DNA of 64,000 nt, from contig NZ_JAGGOY010000046.1 in assembly GCF_018614095.1 (NCBI RefSeq), forward strand, positions 129,073-193,072. The letters are read 5' to 3'. Of the stretch, positions 7,924 through 15,894 are shown in pieces (the stretch's first letter is position 1; each line of letters opens with the position of its first letter). Both the position numbers and the translations under genes were made by a program. The notes under the pieces were generated by a model, which saw nothing but the letters and a program-made list of their open reading frames with translations, searched no databases and had not been told where the DNA came from. This DNA is from Streptomyces sp. ISL-87 (GTDB lineage: Bacteria > Actinomycetota > Actinomycetes > Streptomycetales > Streptomycetaceae).

Positions 7924-9800
7924 TGCCCCCGCTGAACAAGTCACTCGCCACCGCCCCAGTGGCCAGCGCCCCACTCGCCACTGCCCCAGTGGCCAGCGCC
8001 CCACTCGCCACCGCCCCAGTGGCCCCCGCCCCACACGCCACTGCCCCAGTGACCACCGCCCCAGTGGCCCCCGCCCCTTCCGGCCTGCCGAGCGCGGACG
8101 ACGTCGTCGCCCACACCCTCCTCAACTGCCTGCTGCGCGAAGTGTCCGGACCGGAGCACCAGAGCGCCGTCACCGAGGGCCATCTGCTGCTGCGTCTGCC
8201 CCGGCGCGGCGTACTGCTGCGCATCGCCCTGCGCCGTACCTCCCTGCTGGGCGCCCACCGGTTCACCGGCCCGGTGCTGGAGCAGTACGGCGACCGCTGG
8301 GCGCAGATCGACTGGCGGCGCCTGGCCGAGTACACCCAGGACGAGCTGTCGCTGCGTACGGGCGTGCGGAACGAGGAGTTCCTGGATCAGGTCGCCTCCG
8401 GTCACCAGGCCGTCACCGCAGCACTTGCCGCCCGCACGGGGGCAACGGCCTCCGCCCTGTCGCAGGGCGGAGACGAGCTCGCGACGTACGTCGCCTCCGA
8501 GCAGTCCCTCCTCTTCGGCCACCGCTTCCACCCCACCCCCAAGGCACGCACCGGCGATCCCGGGTCCTGGCTGTCGTACGCGCCCGAGGCCGGTGCGGTC
8601 TTCCCGCTGCGCCACCTCGCCGTCCGCGCCCACCTGATCGCCGAGGAGCGCGCCGAGGAGTGCGCCACCGACCCGCTGGACCGGCTGCACCCCGACGTCC
8701 CGGACGGCTACCGGCTGCTGCCCGCGCACCCCTGGCAGTACGAGATGCTGCGCGAGCACCCCGAGCTGCGGGCGGCCTTCGACCGGGGCGACATCCTTGA
8801 CCTCGGACCGGGCGACACGCCCTTCGCCGCCACCGCGTCGGTGCGCACCCTCTACGACGGTGAGACCTTCCTGAAGTTCAGCCTCAACGTCCGCATTACC
8901 AACTGCCTGCGCAAGAACGCGAGTTACGAACTCTCGGGCGCCGTGGCCATGACCCGGCTGCTGGAGCCCGCGCTGACCGACCTGGCGGCCCGCTTCCCCG
9001 GCAGCGCCATGCTCCGCGAACCCGCCTACCGCAGCCTCGCCCTGCCCGGCCCCGACGGGACCCCCGACCGGACTCTGCTCGAAGGCTTCGGAGTGATCGT
9101 CCGCGAGGGCCTGTCCCGGCAGCTCCTGCCGGGCACGACCCCGCTGCTCGCGGCCGCGGTCGCCGACGAATACCCGACGGGCCCGGGTCACGTCTCCCGC
9201 CTCCTGGAGGGAGCGGGGCCGCGGAACGTCCTCGACTGGTGGACGGCGTACCTCAGGCTGCTCGTGCCGCCCGTCCTGGCCGCCTACTTCGACCACGGGC
9301 TGGTCCTGGAGCCGCATCTGCAGAACGTCATCGTCTGCGTCGACGACGACGGCATGCCGGCCCAGGTCCTCTTCCGCGACCTGGAGGGCACCAAGCTGCT
9401 CCCCGAGCGGCACGCCGCCACCCTCGCCACGCTGCCCGCCGACGTCGCCGGTCCCATGACGTACGACGCGCAGCGCGGCTGGGACCGGGTCGTCTACTGC
9501 CTGCTGGTCAACCACGTCGCCGACATGCTCGCCGCGCTCGCCGACCTGCATCCGCAGTCCGAGCCCGCGCTGTGGGCCCAGGTGCGGGCCACCATGCGGA
9601 CGTACGCCGACCGAAACGGCTGCCCGCCCCGGCTCGCCGCCCTCCTGGCCGGAGTGCCGCTGCCGGCCAAGGCCAACCTGCTCACCCGCTGGGAGCGCAA
9701 GGCCGACCGCGAGGCCGGCTACGTGCGCCTCGCCTCCCCCTTCGCCGAGGACGTGCTGTCGGAAGCAGCCCACGACCAGGACACCTGGAGCGCCCGATGA
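7923..9800 (+). CDS. IucA/IucC-family NIS siderophore synthetase (second)
   Basis: This 625-residue synthetase has all the canonical motifs: GHRFHPTPKARTG, LLPAHPWQYE, KFSLNVRITNCLRKN and EPHLQNVIV followed by LFRDLEGTKL. It therefore has an intact ATP- and carboxylate-binding site and a C-terminal FhuF-like domain. It would perform one of the two condensations that build a citrate-type siderophore backbone. The first 50 residues are an Ala/Pro-rich low-complexity tail encoded by a 30-bp tandem repeat; the synthetase fold starts near residue 55. The ATG overlaps the MFS stop by 1 nt and the stop overlaps the decarboxylase start. Confidence 0.92.
   Translation: MPPLNKSLATAPVASAPLATAPVASAPLATAPVAPAPHATAPVTTAPVAPAPSGLPSADDVVAHTLLNCLLREVSGPEHQSAVTEGHLLLRLPRRGVLLRIALRRTSLLGAHRFTGPVLEQYGDRWAQIDWRRLAEYTQDELSLRTGVRNEEFLDQVASGHQAVTAALAARTGATASALSQGGDELATYVASEQSLLFGHRFHPTPKARTGDPGSWLSYAPEAGAVFPLRHLAVRAHLIAEERAEECATDPLDRLHPDVPDGYRLLPAHPWQYEMLREHPELRAAFDRGDILDLGPGDTPFAATASVRTLYDGETFLKFSLNVRITNCLRKNASYELSGAVAMTRLLEPALTDLAARFPGSAMLREPAYRSLALPGPDGTPDRTLLEGFGVIVREGLSRQLLPGTTPLLAAAVADEYPTGPGHVSRLLEGAGPRNVLDWWTAYLRLLVPPVLAAYFDHGLVLEPHLQNVIVCVDDDGMPAQVLFRDLEGTKLLPERHAATLATLPADVAGPMTYDAQRGWDRVVYCLLVNHVADMLAALADLHPQSEPALWAQVRATMRTYADRNGCPPRLAALLAGVPLPAKANLLTRWERKADREAGYVRLASPFAEDVLSEAAHDQDTWSAR
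7941..8079 (+). repeat. 30-bp tandem repeat encoding an Ala/Pro-rich N-terminal tail
   Basis: Four consecutive 30-bp units (7941-7970, 7971-8000, 8001-8030, 8031-8060) plus a partial fifth. Each encodes ten residues close to SPLATAPVA with one more Ala. Differences between units are mostly single base changes, so the expansion is recent. Confidence 0.9.
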
Positions 9801-11017
9801 CCGCACCCAGTCCCTCGGTGAGCGACCGGATCCTCGCCCTGCCCGCCACCGGACTGCCCGCGTACGTCTACGACCTGGCGGCCCTGCGCGAGCACGCCGC
9901 CTCGGTCCGGGCGGCCCTCCCCGCGGGCGTCGAGCTGTACTACGCCGCCAAGGCGAACCCCGAGGCCGGGATCCTGGCCGCGCTCGGCCCGTACGTCGAC
10001 GGTTACGAGGTCTCCTCGGGCGGCGAACTCGCGCACGTCGGCAAGGCCGTCCCGGGCCGCCCGCTGGCCTTCGGCGGCCCCGGCAAGACCCCGGCCGAGA
10101 TCGCCACCGCGCTGGAGCAGGGCGTGACCCGCTTCCACGTAGAGAGCGTGCACGAACTCCACATGCTGGCGGAACTGGCGGCGCGGACGTCCCCCGACGC
10201 CCCGGTGGCCGTCCTGCTCCGCTTCAACCTGCCGCTGTCCAACGCCTCGCTGGCGGGCAGTTCACTGGCGATGGGCGGCCGCCCGACCCCCTTCGGCCTC
10301 GACCCCGCCGACGCTGACACCGTCGTAGGCCTCCTCACCGACGGCAGGTGGCCGCAGCTCGAACTGCGGGGCGTCCACGCCCACCTGGCCAGCGGCCTCG
10401 AAGCCGCCGAGCAGCTGGCCGTCGCGCGGTCGGTGGTGACGTGGACCACGGGCCTGTTCGCGCGCCACGGAATCCCCCTCCGCCTCGCCGAGGTCAACGT
10501 CGGCGGCGGCATGAACGTCGACTACACCGCGCCCGAGCGCCGCTTCGACTGGACCGCGTACGGCGCGGGTCTCGCCCTCCTCGCAGCCGCCCACCCCGGC
10601 CTGACGCTGCGGATCGAACCCGGGCGCGCCCTGACCGCGTACTGCGGCTGGTACGCCACCGACGTGCTGGACGTGAAGCTCAGCCACGGCGAGGAGTTCG
10701 CGGTCGTCCGGGGCGGCACCCACCATCTGCGCACCCCGGCGACCAAGGGCCACGACCAGCCCTGCTCCGTCCTGCCCACCGACACCTGGCCGCACCCCTG
10801 GCCACGCCCGGCCGCCCGCCAGGACCGGATCACCCTCACCGGCCAGCTGTGCACCCCCAAGGACGTCCTCGCCCGCCAGGTCCCGGCGCCCGGACTGCGA
10901 GCCGGCGACCGGGTGGCCTTCGCCCTCGCGGGCGCCTACGCGTGGAACATCTCGCACCACGACTTCCTCATGCACCCCCGCCCCGGCTTCCACTTCATCG
11001 ACCGGCAGGAAACCTGA
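9797..11017 (+). CDS. Type III PLP-dependent decarboxylase (LysA/SbnH/FslC-like) of siderophore operon
   Basis: This 406-residue enzyme has the alanine racemase-like barrel plus beta-domain of diaminopimelate/ornithine decarboxylases. The PLP lysine is in YYAAKANPEAG (about residue 53). The phosphate loop is VNVGGGMNVDY and the EPGRALTAYCGWY motif is intact. The C-terminal partner site reads GQLCTPKDVL with the catalytic Cys and Asp. In staphyloferrin B and rhizoferrin operons the equivalent enzymes (SbnH, FslC) decarboxylate a citrylated amino acid, and that is the likely role here. It is the last gene of the operon; no clear hairpin was seen after it. An ordinary lysine-biosynthetic decarboxylase is less likely given this context. 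Confidence 0.88.
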   Translation: MTAPSPSVSDRILALPATGLPAYVYDLAALREHAASVRAALPAGVELYYAAKANPEAGILAALGPYVDGYEVSSGGELAHVGKAVPGRPLAFGGPGKTPAEIATALEQGVTRFHVESVHELHMLAELAARTSPDAPVAVLLRFNLPLSNASLAGSSLAMGGRPTPFGLDPADADTVVGLLTDGRWPQLELRGVHAHLASGLEAAEQLAVARSVVTWTTGLFARHGIPLRLAEVNVGGGMNVDYTAPERRFDWTAYGAGLALLAAAHPGLTLRIEPGRALTAYCGWYATDVLDVKLSHGEEFAVVRGGTHHLRTPATKGHDQPCSVLPTDTWPHPWPRPAARQDRITLTGQLCTPKDVLARQVPAPGLRAGDRVAFALAGAYAWNISHHDFLMHPRPGFHFIDRQET

Positions 11018-11500
11018 CAGCCCGGCCAGTTGGCGGCGATTCGCGGAGCCGGCGTGCCGTGGCTGCCGCGGGCTCACCGGCCGGCAGGGGCGGATCTGCT
11101 CCGGTTTGTCATGCTCGCGCCGCGTGGCGGGTCGGGGGTCGGGAGTCATGGTGGGCAGACGTCAGAATCTGATCGTTTTATTGCATCTTAGGCACGGTGA
11201 TTGGTCTTTTTATGGGTCCGGAATGACCGGTGGAGGCTGTCATTTCGGCAAGGTCACATGGCGAACCCGAACTGACTATGCTCCCCGATGTGTTGCGCTG
11301 CGCTCACAGCGAGTCATGGACGCTGTGGTGCGCGCGGACGGAGCGTGGCTGCAAAGGGAAGCGACCATCGGCGCGATCTCGAAGCGACCCGTCGGGGCCT
11401 CATCGGAGCACTCGTACATGCCCGAGTGAAGCCCGTCGTTCCTTTCGGCGCATCGCATCGCCTCAGTCCGCTCATTTTCAGACTGTATAGGGACCCCCTG
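11018..11500. other. Gene-free spacer upstream of the conservon
   Basis: No convincing gene was found. The segment 11150-11290 is locally A+T-rich compared with its surroundings, as expected for a promoter region. An in-frame extension of the CvnA reading frame reaches back to 11288 but encodes no recognisable sequence before the ATG at 11501. Confidence 0.5.
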
Positions 11501-12997
11501 ATGGTTCGTTCAGGTGCAATTTCCAGAGCCCGGCCAACTGTAGTTGCCCGGGTATGGCTGCTCCCTCCCGGAGTTCTGGCGGGAGCCTCCGCCATAGCGT
11601 TGCTCTTTTCCCCTGCACACATACGGACACCGGTTGCCTGGTGCGGCCTTGCCGCGGTCGTCCTGACGGTCATCACCTCGGCCGAGACCGCGCGCCGACT
11701 GCGATCGGCAGAAGCGGCCCGCCACGCGCAGGCGAGTGCCGAGGCAGACGAGTACCACGCGCAACGTGAGGCCGCGCTGACCGGACGCCTGGCCGATCAG
11801 CGGGCCACCGCAGTCTGGTTCGCCGAAGAGCTCCTTCCCGCGGCTGTCGCCCGTCTGCAGAAGGGCGTTCCCGCCTCGGAGATCCTGCAGGCCGTCGCCT
11901 TCGGCAAACACCTCGACGGCGAGTTCAGCGAAGCGCTCAGGGGGGCTCTGCAGACGCTCCTGGAAGCCGTGGAGGCCGAGGAGCACACACGGGACTCCTC
12001 CCAGCGGGCACTTGTGGCCGTCGCGCGCAGGGTTCAGGCGATCGTGCATCAGCTCGCCAAGGACCTCCATTCCATGCAGATCCTCCACGGTACGGATGTC
12101 GTGGTCTCCCGCGGTCTGCAGGACATCGACCATCGCAATGCGCTGATCGGCCGCCTCGCGGCCAGCATCGCGGTCCTGGGTGACGCTCGGCCCGGGCGTC
12201 AGTGGTCGAAGGCGATTCCGCTCTACGACGTCTTGCGGGGGGCCATGTCACGCATCGTGGACTATCCCCGCGTGAAGCTGCAGGCGGTGACAGAGGTGGC
12301 TGTGATCGGCCCGGGAGCCGAGCCGCTGATCCATCTGCTCGCCGAGCTGCTCGACAACGCCACGACGTTCTCGCCGCCGAACACCCCGGTGGAGGTGACC
12401 GCGAGCGAGGTGCCCTCCGGTATCGCAATCGAGATCGAGGACCGTGGGGTCGGACTCACCGAAGAAGTCCGGCAGCACATCGGACGCGTCATGGCGCAGG
12501 CATTGTCGGGTATCCATCTGGCGGGCCTGGGCGAGGTTACACAGCTCGGCCTGCCCGTCGTCAGCAGGCTGGCCCGCGAGCACGGCTGCGAGGTCGACCT
12601 GCGCACCTCCGCCTACGGAGGTGTACGGGCCGTCGTGCTCGTGCCCAGGCGTCTGATCACCACGGTGCCGCAGCCTGTCGTGAGGCCCCAGGAGCCCGTC
12701 CGGAAGCGCACGGGCGGCCCGATCCTGCCCCGGCCGACGCCGGCGCGCGATGCCGCCATGGATTCCGGCGAGGTCAGGAAGACCGCCAACGGACTTCCGC
12801 AACGACGACGGGAGTCGCCCGTCCCGAAACCGGTCGTACTGGCGACTCCCACGCCCCCCGTCGCTCCGGCTGCCCCCCGGGGCACCTCCGGCACATCCCG
12901 CCAGCCGGGTCTGATGTGGGAGGCGTTCAACGGCGAGAAGAGATCAGTCGCCGAACCTTCCACTCCCCACAGCGAACCGTCAGATGAGGTTGAGTAA
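11501..12997 (+). CDS. cvnA: Conservon protein CvnA: membrane-anchored histidine kinase-like ATPase
   Basis: This 498-residue protein begins with two hydrophobic segments (about residues 15-60), then a helical signalling region and a GHKL ATPase domain (about 245-390). The N box reads LIHLLAELLDNATTFSPP, the G1 box IEIEDRGVGL, and the final part ends in a Pro-rich tail. It belongs to the nitrate/sulfonate-sensor-like kinases that head conservons. In streptomycetes these assemble with the roadblock, DUF742 and GTPase proteins into a membrane complex resembling a G-protein-coupled system. The start at 11501 gives the usual membrane N-terminus. It is followed immediately by CvnB. Confidence 0.88.
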   Translation: MVRSGAISRARPTVVARVWLLPPGVLAGASAIALLFSPAHIRTPVAWCGLAAVVLTVITSAETARRLRSAEAARHAQASAEADEYHAQREAALTGRLADQRATAVWFAEELLPAAVARLQKGVPASEILQAVAFGKHLDGEFSEALRGALQTLLEAVEAEEHTRDSSQRALVAVARRVQAIVHQLAKDLHSMQILHGTDVVVSRGLQDIDHRNALIGRLAASIAVLGDARPGRQWSKAIPLYDVLRGAMSRIVDYPRVKLQAVTEVAVIGPGAEPLIHLLAELLDNATTFSPPNTPVEVTASEVPSGIAIEIEDRGVGLTEEVRQHIGRVMAQALSGIHLAGLGEVTQLGLPVVSRLAREHGCEVDLRTSAYGGVRAVVLVPRRLITTVPQPVVRPQEPVRKRTGGPILPRPTPARDAAMDSGEVRKTANGLPQRRRESPVPKPVVLATPTPPVAPAAPRGTSGTSRQPGLMWEAFNGEKRSVAEPSTPHSEPSDEVE

Positions 12998-12998
12998 C

Positions 12999-13406
12999 GT
13001 GCAGCCACTGCCCAACATGGACTGGATGCTCAAGGAACTCGCGGGCGGCGTCCCCTACGTGCGACACGTGGTCGTCCTGTCGTCGGACGGCCTGTGCATC
13101 GGGCAGGCGAACACGGCGCCCGACACCGCTGACGCGATCGCCGCCGCCTGCTCCGGTATCCAGAGCCTGGCGAGGGCCATCGCGCAGATGTTCCCGCACG
13201 GCGACGGTTCGACGCGGATGGTCGGGATCGAGGCCGACGGCGGGTACTTCTCCTTGATGGCGGCCGGTCCCGGGGCCTATCTCGCGGTGCTGGCCGACCA
13301 GGAGGTGGACGCCGGACTTCTGGGCGACCGCATGCGGACGTTGGTGGTCCGGATCGGCCAGCACATGACCAGCCCGCCTCGTGAGGACGTCGGGCAGGCG
13401 GTGTGA
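12999..13406 (+). CDS. cvnB: Conservon protein CvnB: roadblock/LC7 domain protein
   Basis: This 135-residue protein consists of one roadblock/LC7 fold: MDWMLKELAGGVPYVRHVVV, then VLSSDGLCIGQ and the long central helix. Roadblock proteins act as partners of small GTPases, here CvnD. The GTG at 12999 follows the CvnA stop by one base and is preceded by a purine-rich stretch. An in-frame ATG at 12984, overlapping CvnA, is the alternative. The stop overlaps the CvnC start. Confidence 0.87.
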   Translation: MQPLPNMDWMLKELAGGVPYVRHVVVLSSDGLCIGQANTAPDTADAIAAACSGIQSLARAIAQMFPHGDGSTRMVGIEADGGYFSLMAAGPGAYLAVLADQEVDAGLLGDRMRTLVVRIGQHMTSPPREDVGQAV

Positions 13407-13759
13407 CATCAGAGAACCAGGACCCCTGGGATGAAGGCACCCCCGTTCCGCTCTATGTCATTACCGGTGGCCCGGGTTCCTCGGCCAAGACCTTCAACCT
13501 GGTCACCCTCATCGCGGCGAGGTCCGAGCCCGAACCCGCGATGCAGCCCGAGCAGGCGGCCATCCTCTCCATGTGCACATACCCGCTCTCGGTGGCCGAG
13601 GTGTCGGCGTACCTCAGTCTTCCGTTCAGCGTCGTCACCGTGCTGCTGTCCAAACTCGTCGACGACGAGCGGGTCGAGGCCATCGCGCCCGTGCCTGTGG
13701 CGGCATACCCCGAACGCGGCCTTCTGGAGGCGGTGATCCATGGACTACGTAAGCTCTGA
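13403..13759 (+). CDS. cvnC: Conservon protein CvnC: DUF742 winged-helix-like protein
   Basis: The 118-residue protein shows the DUF742 pattern: PLYVITGG near the N-terminus, then a helix-turn-helix-like segment (YPLSVAEVSAYLSLPFSVV) and a C-terminal GLLEAVIHGLRKL. DUF742 members are the third conservon component. Its biochemical role is not settled, although the fold suggests DNA or protein binding. Start is GTG (13403) overlapping the CvnB stop by 4 nt; the 3' end overlaps CvnD by 20 nt. Confidence 0.87.
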   Translation: MTSENQDPWDEGTPVPLYVITGGPGSSAKTFNLVTLIAARSEPEPAMQPEQAAILSMCTYPLSVAEVSAYLSLPFSVVTVLLSKLVDDERVEAIAPVPVAAYPERGLLEAVIHGLRKL

Positions 13760-14363
13760 CGCGCCTGATGCCGGCCCGCGTGACACCGATGTACTGCTGC
13801 CTCACGGCGCCAGGGGAGTCAAGGTCGTGATCGTCGGCGGCTTCGGAGTCGGCAAGACGACCATGGTCGGGGCGGTGAGCGAGATCCCGCCCCTGACCAC
13901 CGAAGAGACCATGACTCAGGCGGGCGTCGGGATCGACCACAACCCCGGCGCCGAAGGCAAGAACACCACGACCGTCGCGATGGACTTCGGACGGATCAGC
14001 ATCAACCAGGAGCTGGTCCTCTATCTGTTCGGGACTCCGGGACAAGAGCGTTTCTGGTTCCTGTGGAACGGCATCTTCGAAGGCGCGCTCGGCGCCGTGG
14101 TCCTCGTCGACACACGCAGGATCGAAGTCTGTTTCGAGGTCATCACCCGTCTCGAAGACCGCCGCGTCCCGTTCGTCGTGGCCGTCAACGCCTTCCCGGA
14201 GGCTCCGCAGTACCCCGTACCAGATTTGCGCACTGCTCTGGCCCTCAGCGAATCCGTGCCCATCGTCACCTGTGACGCACGGGACCGGGCGTCCTGCCGC
14301 GACGCCCTGCTCTCGCTGATGGCCTACCTGTGCACCCTCGCCGCCGCCCAGGAGACCGCATGA
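13740..14363 (+). CDS. cvnD: Conservon protein CvnD: small GTPase
   Basis: This 207-residue Ras-like/MglA-like GTPase has a P-loop (GGFGVGKTT, about residues 33-41), a switch I threonine region (PPLTTEE) and a G3 region reading FGTPGQERFWFLW, where the canonical Asp is replaced as in other conservon GTPases. The fourth motif is a shortened NAFPE. It is expected to cycle between GTP and GDP under control of CvnB and possibly CvnA. It overlaps CvnC upstream, and its stop overlaps the P450 start (ATGA). Confidence 0.88.
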   Translation: MDYVSSDAPDAGPRDTDVLLPHGARGVKVVIVGGFGVGKTTMVGAVSEIPPLTTEETMTQAGVGIDHNPGAEGKNTTTVAMDFGRISINQELVLYLFGTPGQERFWFLWNGIFEGALGAVVLVDTRRIEVCFEVITRLEDRRVPFVVAVNAFPEAPQYPVPDLRTALALSESVPIVTCDARDRASCRDALLSLMAYLCTLAAAQETA

Positions 14364-15805
14364 CCATTCCACCTGCTGAACACGCCACCGCGAAGCCCGG
14401 GCCGACCCCGCCCCCGGGCTGCCCGGCCCACACCGCCACAGGAACCGACGGAGCCACCCGGCTCTACGGCGCCGCAGCGGCGACGGACCCCATGGGTCTG
14501 TACGAGAAGTTGCGTGCCACCCACGGTCCGGTGGCGCCCGTTCTGCTCGACGGCGACGTACGCGCCTGGCTCGTCCTGGGGTACCTCGAGAACCGTGACG
14601 TGGCCAGCCGCCCGACCCAGTTCTCCCGCGATCCCCGCGTCTGGCACGGCTGGACGAGCGGGGAGATCGACCCCGCCACCTCGCCGCTCGTGCCGATGAT
14701 CGGCTGGCGTCCCGACTGCGTCTGCGCGGACGGCGAGGAACACCAGCGACTGCGTGGTGCGGTCACGGCCAGCCTCAGCCAGTTCGACCACCGCGGAATC
14801 CGCCGTCACATCACCCGTTTCGCCCACCAGCTGATCGACACATTCTGTGAGAGCGGCGAGGCGGAACTGGTAGGCCAGTTCACCGAGCACCTGCCCATGC
14901 TCACTCTTACCCATCTGCTCGGAATGTCGGACGAGTCCGGCCCCAAGCTCGTGCACGCCGCCCGTGACCTCTTCAAGGCCACCGAGACGTCGCTCGCCAG
15001 CAACGCCTACGTGCTGGAGAGCCTCGAACAGCTCGTCGTCGCCAAGCGTGCCCGCCCAGGGCACGACATCGCCTCCGCGTTGATGGCCCATCCCGCCAAC
15101 CTCACGGACGAGGAGGTCCAGCATCACCTACGCCTCATCCTGCTCGCCGGCTACGAAACGACCGCCAACCTCATGTCCAACGTCGTCCGCATGGTCGTCA
15201 CCGACCCCCGGTTCCGCGGTTCGCTGGCCGGCGGTCAGATGACCTTGCCCGAAGCCGTGGAGCAGGTCCTCTGGGACGAGCCACCGCTGATGGTGTGCCC
15301 GGGCCGCTGGGCCAACGGTGACACCACCCTCGGTGGACAGCAGATCAAGGCGGGAGACATGCTCCTGCTGGGCCTGGCCGCCGGAAACGTCGACCAGGCG
15401 ATCCGCCCGGATCCCTCGACCCCTGTGCACCACAACCGCGCGCACCTGTCCTTCAGCGCCGGTACCCACGAATGCCCCGGCCAGGACATCGGCCGCATCA
15501 TCGCCGACTCCGGCATCGACATCTTGCTCACCCGCCTTCCCGACATCACCCTGGCCGTCCCCGAGGAAAGTCTGACCTGGCGTTCCTCCACCTGGGCCCG
15601 GCATCTCACGGCACTACCAGTGAACTTCGCTTCCCGCTCTCCCCAGGCCAACGACGTCCCGGGCCCGCTTCCGGCCCCGCCCGCCCAGAGCAACGGGATG
15701 CCATCAGCGCCGCTGCGTCCGGTGCCCGGCCCCGAGTCGGAACGCCGGCCTGAACCCCGTGCCTCGTGGTGGACGCGCGTCGGACGCCTCCTGCGGAGGC
15801 GGTAG
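14360..15805 (+). CDS. cvnE: CYP157-like cytochrome P450 (conservon CvnE) lacking the ExxR motif
   Basis: The 481-residue P450 has an intact haem loop (FSAGTHECPGQDIGR, thiolate Cys372) and an I-helix motif AGYETT (263-268). In the K-helix, where ExxR is expected, the sequence is EQVLWDEPP (301-309), so the Glu and Arg positions are Gln and Trp. The CYP157 family of streptomycetes is known for this loss and is found in conservons, so the assignment fits. The C-terminus is also unusual: after the core there is a 45-residue Pro-rich linker ending in a basic amphipathic segment (WWTRVGRLLRRR). It is translationally coupled to the GTPase and converges on a terpene synthase, a possible but unproven substrate source. 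Confidence 0.88.
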   Translation: MTIPPAEHATAKPGPTPPPGCPAHTATGTDGATRLYGAAAATDPMGLYEKLRATHGPVAPVLLDGDVRAWLVLGYLENRDVASRPTQFSRDPRVWHGWTSGEIDPATSPLVPMIGWRPDCVCADGEEHQRLRGAVTASLSQFDHRGIRRHITRFAHQLIDTFCESGEAELVGQFTEHLPMLTLTHLLGMSDESGPKLVHAARDLFKATETSLASNAYVLESLEQLVVAKRARPGHDIASALMAHPANLTDEEVQHHLRLILLAGYETTANLMSNVVRMVVTDPRFRGSLAGGQMTLPEAVEQVLWDEPPLMVCPGRWANGDTTLGGQQIKAGDMLLLGLAAGNVDQAIRPDPSTPVHHNRAHLSFSAGTHECPGQDIGRIIADSGIDILLTRLPDITLAVPEESLTWRSSTWARHLTALPVNFASRSPQANDVPGPLPAPPAQSNGMPSAPLRPVPGPESERRPEPRASWWTRVGRLLRRR

Positions 15806-15842
15806 ACCGGCACGGCCAGTGCATAAGCGCCGAGCGCCACAG

Positions 15843-15878
15843 CCGAGGGTACCGACGAGTGTCTGTCGGTACCCTCGG
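15843..15878. terminator. Bidirectional hairpin terminator between P450 and terpene synthase
   Basis: A perfect 14-bp stem, ccgagggtaccgac (15843-15856) with gtcggtaccctcgg (15865-15878), and an 8-nt loop. It lies midway between the converging 3' ends at 15805 and 15895 and should end both transcripts. Confidence 0.85.
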
Positions 15879-15894
15879 ATCCGGCCCGCTGCCG

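Noticed and set aside
9797..11017. Calling the PLP enzyme a housekeeping lysA
   Set aside because: Its overlap with siderophore synthetase genes and the iron box make a siderophore role far more likely.
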